From an uncultured Chryseolinea sp. (GTDB taxonomy: Bacteria > Bacteroidota > Bacteroidia > Cytophagales > Cyclobacteriaceae): DNA of 7,973 bases. Every line of letters begins with the position of its first letter. Positions within the stretch are counted from its first letter, which is position 1. The notes under the pieces are model-generated. The model saw only the letters and a list, made by a program, of their open reading frames with translations, was not told the origin of the DNA and did no database searches. Where the stretch lies: NCBI GenBank assembly GCA_946478915.1, contig CAMLER010000215.1, positions 1-7,973 on the forward strand. Reading direction: 5' to 3'. Both the position numbers and the translations under genes were made by a program. Below are positions 1-5,525 of this stretch, in pieces.

Positions 1-2360
1 ACTACTTTTCTGATACCCATCTCTTTTGCACGCACGATTGCCATAAATGCGGAAATGGTGAAAATACCAAGCGACGAAACCAAAATGGAAATAATCAAAC
101 CCACCTCAAATATATTCCTGATTTCAACGTCTTCGCTATAAAGACTTTGATACTTTGAATCCAGATACTCCCACTCAAAAGGTAAATCGGGATAGACGTT
201 CTTATATTGTCTCTCTATCGTCGATATCAGATCAGGCGGTCTTACAGGATTAAGCTTCGCGTAGACGTAGCCGATTCCCCAGCCCTCGGCAACAGGAAAT
301 ATAATGAGAGGTTTGATCTCACTGTGAAGGGATGCGAAATTGAAATCCCGCACTACTCCGATAACCTCGCCTTCCGTCCGGTCAGTCCCCACCGGACCCC
401 ATATACGTTTTCCAACAGGATGTTTCCATCCGAATGCCTTCGCTGCCGTCTCATTGATAAGATACGCGCCAAAATTATCTGTGCTGTGATCCTTCAAAAA
501 ATTTCGTCCTTTTGTAAGCTGAATTCCCATTGCATCGATAAATTCATAGCCGCAATTCAGGTATGCAACCAACATTTTTTTTCTTCCATCTTCGGTTTCA
601 AGCTCAAATAATTCCTTAGTTTCAATGTTGTCAAGATAAAACGAACTCCCATCAACCTTTTTTATACCATTTAGTGACCTTAGTGATTCCTGAAATACTT
701 CCGCGGTGGAAAAATCCATTGACCTCATTTTGACAACAACCGTGTTTTTGTCTTCAAACCCCTTGTCAATTGAATTGATAAATTGAAATTGATCAAAAAT
801 GATTGCTATAATGGCAATCATAACAATCGAAAAGGAAAGCTGAATGGAAACCAAATATTCGCGCATCTGAAACCCATTTTGCTTAGAGTTGACTCTCCCC
901 TTCAACGCATTGATAATACTTGCCGATCGCAAAAGAATCAGGGAATTTATCCGCGAAGAAAAAATAAACATCAACAGTGATCCAAGGACGAGAGCTACAA
1001 ATGGGAAACTCAGGAAAACATTCATGTCAATGGAAATATCCATATAGGCGTCTGCGAGAAGCAGACTGAGAAATACCAATACCGTGCTTAGCGGCAAGAT
1101 GAAAAAAATCGTAAGAAGTATGTTGGTTAAAATAACCTTACTATCGTCAGCCGACGCGCCACCGAATACCTGCAGTATGCCCAACCGCCGCAAATTCCGG
1201 GTTTGTTCTGCTAGCGAGAGATTGATGTAATTGATCAATCCATTGGCAAAGAAAAGAGCCACAACCACCATAAGAATATATATGTTGGAGTAACTTCTTT
1301 TGTGTACGATATCTTCATCGCGATACCCGGACAAATGGATAGCCGTCACGTTGTCCACTATGGCATCAATCTTCAGGTTGTCAGACTGACTGAATTCAAA
1401 TTTTCCTTCAATTTCGCTTTGATGATTGCGGAGTACTGAGTTTACCTTCAGAGTCAGGTCGCCGATGTCAGTTCCGGATTTCATCTTCACATAGGTGTAG
1501 GCATTAATGTTATCCCATGCTTCATCGAAATCATATGTAGCCCAGGAAGTCAAGGCATCAAATTTCAAATGAGAATTCAATGGCACGTCTTTGATTATCC
1601 CCGCAACTTCGAGTTGCGTCCATGGCAGGTCAATAATCTGTCCCATTGGCTCCAATGCTCCAAAATATTTTGCTGCCGTTGACTCGGTCAGTACAATTTT
1701 GTTGGGTTCTTCAAGGGCTTTGTTGTTACCGCTAACAAATTCGTAAGAAAATACCCTCAGGAAATCAGGCTCAACGATAAGGGTAGATTCATTATTGAAG
1801 GATTTTCCCTCAATCATGTAAACCGGCCTACCACCATACATACAACGAAATGCGTGGTCCACGTCCGGTATCTCTTCCGAAATTGCATCCGCGAGGGCTA
1901 AAGGTGACACAGCATAGTCGGTAACATCCCCGCCAATTTCTATTTTAGATCCAATACGAAAAATCCTATCGTGCTCCTGATGATAGTTGTCAAATGTAAA
2001 CTCCTGAATTATAAATGCTGAAACAGCGAAGGCGAAGGCGAGGCAAATCGACAGGCCGAATACCTTAATTAAAAAAACAAACCTATTCCGAAAGGCATTC
2101 CTCAACGATATTTTCAAATTCAAGTTCCATAGAATTCCGAAATACCCTGGAATAAATTGGTGATTTGGTTTCCTGAAATTAGACCATCTGCAAAACCGGA
2201 TAACGTCCCAACAATATTTCAGGTCGGCCCATCGCTTACCCTCGCTTGTGACACGCTGAGACCAAAGCTCGCGAGCGTCTCCCTGGATCTCTTCGAGCAC
2301 TTCCGGATCGCAGTACCACGTAAGAAATTTATCGGCCCATTTTGGAGGTTGTTTTTCCAT
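1..2360 (-). CDS. FtsX/MacB-type ABC transporter permease with N-terminal prefix domain, partial (C-terminus beyond left edge)
   Basis: Reading the minus strand from the ATG at 2360 gives 786 uninterrupted codons that are still open at base 1, so only the C-terminus is missing. Residues 1-65 form a soluble prefix rich in Trp and acidic residues (WYCDPEVLEEIQGDARELW, then WADLKYCWDVIRF). It resembles the 'permease prefix domain 2' of Bacteroidota permeases encoded beside PadR genes. Next come TM1 (about 97-117), a periplasmic MacB-like domain (about 118-355), the first FtsX unit (TMs near 358-378, 411-432, 448-468), TM5 (about 503-523), a second periplasmic domain (524-748) and the start of the second FtsX unit (751-773, then AKEMGIRKV at the edge). 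Judging by the complete permease in this window, roughly 80-95 residues are lost. MacB-like permeases use mechanotransmission and need a separate ATPase; none is visible, and the substrate is unknown. The start overlaps the PadR stop (TGATG) with no Shine-Dalgarno, which suggests translational coupling. Confidence 0.93.
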   Translation of the reverse strand, partial: MEKQPPKWADKFLTWYCDPEVLEEIQGDARELWSQRVTSEGKRWADLKYCWDVIRFCRWSNFRKPNHQFIPGYFGILWNLNLKISLRNAFRNRFVFLIKVFGLSICLAFAFAVSAFIIQEFTFDNYHQEHDRIFRIGSKIEIGGDVTDYAVSPLALADAISEEIPDVDHAFRCMYGGRPVYMIEGKSFNNESTLIVEPDFLRVFSYEFVSGNNKALEEPNKIVLTESTAAKYFGALEPMGQIIDLPWTQLEVAGIIKDVPLNSHLKFDALTSWATYDFDEAWDNINAYTYVKMKSGTDIGDLTLKVNSVLRNHQSEIEGKFEFSQSDNLKIDAIVDNVTAIHLSGYRDEDIVHKRSYSNIYILMVVVALFFANGLINYINLSLAEQTRNLRRLGILQVFGGASADDSKVILTNILLTIFFILPLSTVLVFLSLLLADAYMDISIDMNVFLSFPFVALVLGSLLMFIFSSRINSLILLRSASIINALKGRVNSKQNGFQMREYLVSIQLSFSIVMIAIIAIIFDQFQFINSIDKGFEDKNTVVVKMRSMDFSTAEVFQESLRSLNGIKKVDGSSFYLDNIETKELFELETEDGRKKMLVAYLNCGYEFIDAMGIQLTKGRNFLKDHSTDNFGAYLINETAAKAFGWKHPVGKRIWGPVGTDRTEGEVIGVVRDFNFASLHSEIKPLIIFPVAEGWGIGYVYAKLNPVRPPDLISTIERQYKNVYPDLPFEWEYLDSKYQSLYSEDVEIRNIFEVGLIISILVSSLGIFTISAFMAIVRAKEMGIRKV

Positions 2361-2362
2361 CA
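2358..2362 (-). promoter_or_regulatory. TGATG stop/start overlap coupling PadR and permease translation
   Basis: The PadR stop TGA (2362-2360) and the permease ATG (2360-2358) share one base. The preceding bases contain no purine-rich ribosome binding site, so ribosomes finishing the regulator probably reinitiate on the permease. The overlap is read directly from the sequence; the coupling is inferred. Confidence 0.7.
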
Positions 2363-2698
2363 GGTCAGTTTGATAGAGAAATTGGGGACCTGTTTGTACA
2401 ATTGCATTTTCAACTTCATCGCCTCCTCCAACGTTTTTCTTCCGCTTACAGTCAATAGGAAATAGCGTTTTCTTCGGCCTCCTCGTTCTGCAGTCGCACC
2501 ACCCATCCTTGACTTAAGATACCCTTTTCTTTGCAGGCGTTTCAATACTTCGTGTACGGCGCTGATGTTAACGCCCCTGCCGGTTTCCTCTTTTATGTAC
2601 TGCATGATCGATACACCATACGCCTCATCTACCAGGGTAGCAACGGAAAGCAATACCAGCTCCTCGAATTCGCCTAAATAATTACCTTTCGTTACCAT
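2360..2698 (-). CDS. PadR-family winged-helix transcriptional regulator
   Basis: This 112-residue protein has the hallmarks of a short PadR regulator. The N-terminus LGEFEELVLLSVATL is followed by YGVSIMQYIKEETGRGVNISAVHEVLKRLQRKGYL, which forms the helix-turn-helix with its recognition helix (about 43-63). The wing carries GATAERGGRRKRYFLLT (67-83), and one C-terminal dimerisation helix follows (84-104). The long C-terminal domain of PadR subfamily 1 is absent, so it belongs with the small subfamily. Family members are usually ligand-responsive repressors that often control their own gene and a neighbouring transporter. Here the permease follows directly with a one-base stop/start overlap. 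The start codon lies one base downstream of a dyad element that is repeated beside the divergent gene, consistent with autorepression. The family call is secure; the operator assignment and ligand are not known. Confidence 0.95.
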   Translation of the reverse strand: MVTKGNYLGEFEELVLLSVATLVDEAYGVSIMQYIKEETGRGVNISAVHEVLKRLQRKGYLKSRMGGATAERGGRRKRYFLLTVSGRKTLEEAMKLKMQLYKQVPNFSIKLT

Positions 2699-2718
2699 AT
2701 TTGTTATACAAACGTGAA
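2697..2718. repeat. 22-bp direct repeat, copy 1: candidate PadR operator at the PadR start codon
   Basis: This copy matches copy 2 at 2736-2757 in 21 of 22 positions, differing only by G for A at 2714. It contains the interrupted palindrome TTTGT-TAT-ACAAA at 2700-2712, centred on 2706. The repeat overlaps the last bases of the PadR start codon, and the palindrome lies one base upstream of that codon. A bound repressor here would block PadR transcription initiation or translation. PadR operators in other bacteria are dyads of similar size, but no direct evidence ties this sequence to this protein. Confidence 0.7.
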
Positions 2719-2734
2719 TATAATAAAATTATTT

Positions 2735-2742
2735 TATATTTG
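2735..2742 (+). promoter_or_regulatory. Candidate Bacteroidota -7 promoter element (TATATTTG)
   Basis: TATATTTG is an exact match to the Bacteroidota housekeeping -7 consensus TAnnTTTG. Transcription would be expected to start only a few bases before the ATG at 2753, giving an almost leaderless mRNA. No good TTTG/TTG -33 element lies at the usual 19-21 bp spacing; the nearest TTTG, in repeat copy 1, is about 31 bp upstream. The call is therefore plausible but incomplete. Confidence 0.45.
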
Positions 2743-2757
2743 TTATACAAACATGAA
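2736..2757. repeat. 22-bp direct repeat, copy 2: candidate PadR operator at the start of the divergent SUMF1-like gene
   Basis: This is the second copy of the repeat at 2697-2718, with a centre-to-centre distance of 39 bp. The dyad TTTGT-TAT-ACAAA occupies 2739-2751 (centre 2745), one base upstream of the ATG at 2753. It overlaps the candidate -7 promoter element and the probable transcription start of the plus-strand gene, a good position for repression. The sequence between the copies is AT-only in its middle and is not itself duplicated. Confidence 0.7.
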
Positions 2758-4018
2758 AGTTATAACGTTAATCCATCGCATCCACTCACCAAAAAACCAA
2801 CTCAATACTGTGAATAATATCGTACTGATCTTCTTCTTATTACCACTGGTTCCCACTAAAGCGAACTCCCAATCACTCTTAAAAGGAATTGTGCTCGATG
2901 CAAAAACCAGGCAGCCTTTATCCCGGGCATCAATAAAAATCAAGGCCCATGGCATTGAACTCGGAACTGGCGCCCAAGGGGAGTTCGAGTTTCAAGTCAA
3001 CGGCGCTCCATCCGATACGGTAGAAATATCACACCTGGGATATAAAACAATAAAAACACCAATCTCCGGCTTAAAGCATAACCACGCGATTCTACTGGAG
3101 GACTATTCACTCCAACTGAGAACAGTGACTATTACCTCCAGAAAGCTGAACCTGAAGTCGATTGATAGGTCGATACACTTAGTGAAGGGTAACTTGTATG
3201 CTTACGAGACTGAGGTGACAAATGCATTCTATACCCTATTTCTAAAATTTTTAGAGGAAGAAGATCAGACAGAATTGCTAAGGCTTTGCGATTACGACCT
3301 TGCCGAGTACAACGAGCACGAAAAACTTTTTTATAAAGAATACACATCTCCATATGAGGCACCTGCGAACAAAAAGGACACGCTTGTGAAAAATTACAAC
3401 GATTTCCCTGCAGTAAATATCCGTCATGAGGCTGCTATACTTTTTTGCCAATGGTTTACTGAGCAGTACAATCATCATTCGGGAAAGAAAAGGTTCAACA
3501 AAGTAAAATTCAGACTTCCCACTTTAAAAGAGTGGCAGATTGCCGCGCTTGGAAACCCAAAGTTTCAATCTTGGGATCTCGACAAAAACACATTGGAGGT
3601 TGTAATACCTGAGGACACGATTGCCGAATTTCAAAAGGGAAAGAAGTCCATCATCCCAGTAAATGACGAGGTCCTTTATCCATGGTGGGCCGCCTATAAT
3701 TACAGGTCGAAACCAAAAAATTTTAAGAACTGCTATTTGGGGAATTTTAAAGTCGTGAGCGATCCGCAGCCTTGTTCCGCTCAGGTTGTTGCATACGATG
3801 GTTGGACGAAGATGGCGCAAACGGCAACCTATTTTCCCAATGGTATGGGCCTGTTCGATGTAGTTGGAAATGTGGCAGAGATGATCGACGAAAAAGGGAA
3901 AGCGCTCGGCGGCAGTTGGGATGATGCACCTAACGAATCGACCATACGAAGTGTGAAGCATTATGAGAAACCAAGCGACTCGATTGGATTCAGGATTTTT
4001 ATGGAAGTTGTTGAGTGA
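2753..4018 (+). CDS. Exported fusion protein: carboxypeptidase-regulatory-like domain plus SUMF1/FGE-like domain without catalytic cysteines
   Basis: From the ATG at 2753 the protein has 421 residues. A signal peptide fits residues 1-39: a basic n-region, the hydrophobic run NIVLIFFLLPLVP, then cleavage after ANS. Residues 42-127 form a carboxypeptidase-D-regulatory-like beta-sandwich (GIVLDAKTRQPLSRASI, GAQGEFEF, VEISHLGYK). Residues about 138-417 resemble the SUMF1/formylglycine-generating-enzyme fold: YETEVTN, FPAVNIRHEAAILFCQWF, FRLPTLKEWQIAALGN, GMGLFDVVGNVAEM, GGSW and SIGFRIF. Active FGEs carry two cysteines between the GGSW and GFR motifs; that stretch (residues 390-411) has none here. 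The protein is therefore probably a structural or binding protein, as with the SUMF1-like gliding/secretion lipoproteins GldJ and GldK, though no lipobox is seen. An in-frame GTG at 2714 would add 13 residues; the ATG gives the better signal peptide and lies downstream of the candidate promoter. It diverges from the PadR gene across a shared regulatory region. Confidence 0.9.
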   Translation: MKVITLIHRIHSPKNQLNTVNNIVLIFFLLPLVPTKANSQSLLKGIVLDAKTRQPLSRASIKIKAHGIELGTGAQGEFEFQVNGAPSDTVEISHLGYKTIKTPISGLKHNHAILLEDYSLQLRTVTITSRKLNLKSIDRSIHLVKGNLYAYETEVTNAFYTLFLKFLEEEDQTELLRLCDYDLAEYNEHEKLFYKEYTSPYEAPANKKDTLVKNYNDFPAVNIRHEAAILFCQWFTEQYNHHSGKKRFNKVKFRLPTLKEWQIAALGNPKFQSWDLDKNTLEVVIPEDTIAEFQKGKKSIIPVNDEVLYPWWAAYNYRSKPKNFKNCYLGNFKVVSDPQPCSAQVVAYDGWTKMAQTATYFPNGMGLFDVVGNVAEMIDEKGKALGGSWDDAPNESTIRSVKHYEKPSDSIGFRIFMEVVE

Positions 4019-4123
4019 AGCTCCGTTGTCAGTTATCTGTTAATCGTCGCCAGGCTTTCGGGTTCCGCTCCAATAGAACCAAATGCGTCCGTGGCATTGA
4101 ATAAATAACGTTGAGTCTAGAAG
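4019..4123. other. Short intergenic gap between the two exported-protein genes
   Basis: The 105 bp between the two plus-strand genes show no TAnnTTTG promoter element. The only dyad noticed is a weak five-base one (GGTTC at 4061-4065, GAACC at 4076-4080) without a T-tract. Nothing here clearly separates the two genes transcriptionally, so co-transcription is possible but not shown. Confidence 0.4.
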
Positions 4124-5380
4124 ATGAAAATATCAAGTATGATTGTATCGGTTTCTCGTTGTCAGCAAATCATCACAATTATTGCGCTTATGATGAGTAT
4201 GGCTTGTGCGCGAGCTCAGCAGATTGTGATATCGGGAAAAGTTTTTGACCAGACCTCAAAAGAACCACTTTCATTTGCATCGGTGGGCATACTTGGTAAA
4301 TCATTGGCTACAGTTGCGAATGTCAATGGCGAGTTTGACTTTATCGTACCAATGGAATATTCAGCCGATTCAATTGTCATATCTCACGTTGGCTATTCAA
4401 GTTTTCATGGAAGGGTTTCGTCCCTTGCAGATAGAAACAATTTGTTTGGTCTAAAAGGAAAGCCTGTCCTTCTGCAGGAAGTGATAGTGAGGGAAAACGA
4501 TCTCACGGCAAAAGAAATCGTTTCAAAAGCCATCAGAAATTTGACACTAAATTATTCTACGAAACCCTTCTGCCTCGAGGGCTTCTTCAGAGAAATCGAA
4601 CAGGAAAATGGAAAATATGTCTTGCTAACTGAAGCGGCAGTGGATCTTTATGACCGAGATTTCGATGGGAAACGCAAAAGTCATCTGCAAGAGTCAGTGG
4701 ATGTACGTCAGACGAGACGGAGCTTGCGTATGGGCATCGGTTACAAAGGCGACAACTTAGGATTTGCTCTCGCAGATCTTATCGAGAACAATGACGCGCG
4801 TTACAATCGGGGAATGATGGACACAGCGAATAACACCTTTACACTTCATAATATTACTCAATACCACGACCGGATGGTCTATGGCATCAATGCAAAACAG
4901 GGTACGGATAGCAGTATGCTCTATATTGATGTGGAAACTTTTGGCATCCTGAAAATTTGGATGGAGCGGAAGAGTAGAGATCCGGGAAAAGAATTTTACG
5001 AGGAAAGATTGATCACAAAGGGTCTGATTCGCCGGAGAAATTGGTTTCGTTTTTCAGTCGAGTACGACTCATACGACGGGAAGTTATATCCACGGCGAAT
5101 GCACGAATCTGAAATGAACGAATTGTATGATGCTAAAACTGGTATGCTGACTATAAGATCAATTGAAACATTGGAATTCGTAGCAACCAACATCGTTCCT
5201 GGAAAAGAAAATAAGTCGGCAAAAAAATTAAAGTATGGTATGATGATAAAGCCAGGAGAATACAATGAAGCATTCTGGAGAAATGTCAACACACTTAAAT
5301 TAACCCCTCTCGATGAAAAGCTTATATCTGACCTGGAAAAAGATATTTCGTTGGAAAAGCAATTTGCCCACGAAAAGTAG
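4124..5380 (+). CDS. Exported carboxypeptidase-like regulatory domain protein, function unknown
   Basis: This 418-residue protein starts with a signal peptide: hydrophobic IITIIALMMSMA, likely cleaved after ARA at residue 31. A Cys at 28 lies in SMAC, which is not a good lipobox. Residues 35-122 form a carboxypeptidase-D-regulatory-like domain (ISGKVFDQTSKEPLSFASV, NVNGEFDF, DSIVISHVGYSS, LLQEVIV) clearly related to that of the preceding gene. The remainder (about 127-418) has the pattern LTAKEIVSKAIRNL, then LEGFFREIEQENGKYVLLTEAAVDLY. This is common in ~400-residue Bacteroidota proteins of unknown role and distantly like the start of DUF5686 proteins. The later part is polar and beta-rich (YIDVETFGILKIWMER, FSVEYDSYDGKLYPRRM), consistent with a periplasmic or outer-membrane-associated protein. 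There is no TonB-dependent receptor barrel or plug and no peptidase motif. No promoter is evident in the 105 bp upstream, so it may be expressed with the SUMF1-like gene. Confidence 0.88.
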   Translation: MKISSMIVSVSRCQQIITIIALMMSMACARAQQIVISGKVFDQTSKEPLSFASVGILGKSLATVANVNGEFDFIVPMEYSADSIVISHVGYSSFHGRVSSLADRNNLFGLKGKPVLLQEVIVRENDLTAKEIVSKAIRNLTLNYSTKPFCLEGFFREIEQENGKYVLLTEAAVDLYDRDFDGKRKSHLQESVDVRQTRRSLRMGIGYKGDNLGFALADLIENNDARYNRGMMDTANNTFTLHNITQYHDRMVYGINAKQGTDSSMLYIDVETFGILKIWMERKSRDPGKEFYEERLITKGLIRRRNWFRFSVEYDSYDGKLYPRRMHESEMNELYDAKTGMLTIRSIETLEFVATNIVPGKENKSAKKLKYGMMIKPGEYNEAFWRNVNTLKLTPLDEKLISDLEKDISLEKQFAHEK

Positions 5381-5386
5381 TTTTCG
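5371..5386. terminator. Small perfect stem-loop over the stop codon of the exported-protein gene
   Basis: CGAAAA-GTAG-TTTTCG forms a six-base-pair stem with a four-base loop that contains the TAG stop codon. A short T-run follows only about 15 bases later (5402-5406), so this is a weak terminator candidate for the plus-strand unit. The stem is AT-rich and may be incidental. Confidence 0.3.
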
Positions 5387-5454
5387 AATGTGTACGTTAA
5401 CTTTTTCTACCAGGGGAAACAACGGCATTAATGGTTTGTCTCTCCTCTTATTTT

Positions 5455-5502
5455 CGCGAAGGAAATAGTCTTATTTTAACAATCTTCCTTAATGTCTTCG
5501 CG
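5455..5502. repeat. Inverted repeat between converging genes, possible bidirectional terminator
   Basis: CGCGAAG (5455-5461) is the exact reverse complement of CTTCGCG (5496-5502). Inside, an overlapping AAGGAA (5459-5464) can pair with TTCCTT (5485-5490), giving two competing structures. The repeat lies in the 145-bp gap where two transcripts converge, the right place for termination in both directions. The loop is long (34 bases) and no strong T-tract follows on either strand, so the function is uncertain. I saw nothing else of note in this gap. Confidence 0.3.
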
Positions 5503-5525
5503 CCTGAAATGTTTGACAAAAACTT

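Noticed and set aside
207..611. Plus-strand open frame of 134 codons
   Set aside because: It lies wholly antisense to the partial permease, whose minus-strand frame has clear FtsX/MacB features; its product has low-complexity, non-protein-like composition. The same applies to the frames at 783-980 and 2157-2465.
1..2360. Pseudogene or frameshifted permease at the left edge
   Set aside because: Codon-by-codon reading from 2360 to 3 found no stop and no frame change; the gene simply continues beyond the window.
2714..2752. GTG start giving a 13-residue N-terminal extension of the SUMF1-like protein
   Set aside because: The extension lengthens an already long signal-peptide n-region and would be upstream of the exact -7 element; ATG at 2753 is preferred, though dual starts are kept as a finding.
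2697..2757. CRISPR-like or mobile-element repeat
   Set aside because: There are only two copies with a 17-bp AT-rich gap, no array, no transposase and no target-site duplication; an operator pair fits better.
3524..3961. Minus-strand open frame of 145 codons inside the SUMF1-like gene
   Set aside because: The plus-strand frame carries the conserved SUMF1 motifs throughout this stretch, so this frame is a shadow, as are the smaller minus-strand frames within 2743-3929.
2753..4018. Annotation as an active formylglycine-generating enzyme
   Set aside because: The catalytic cysteine pair expected between the GGSW and GFR motifs is absent.
4061..4080. GGTTC/GAACC inverted repeat as a terminator between the two exported-protein genes
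   Set aside because: A five-base stem with a ten-base loop and no T-tract is too weak to support the call.
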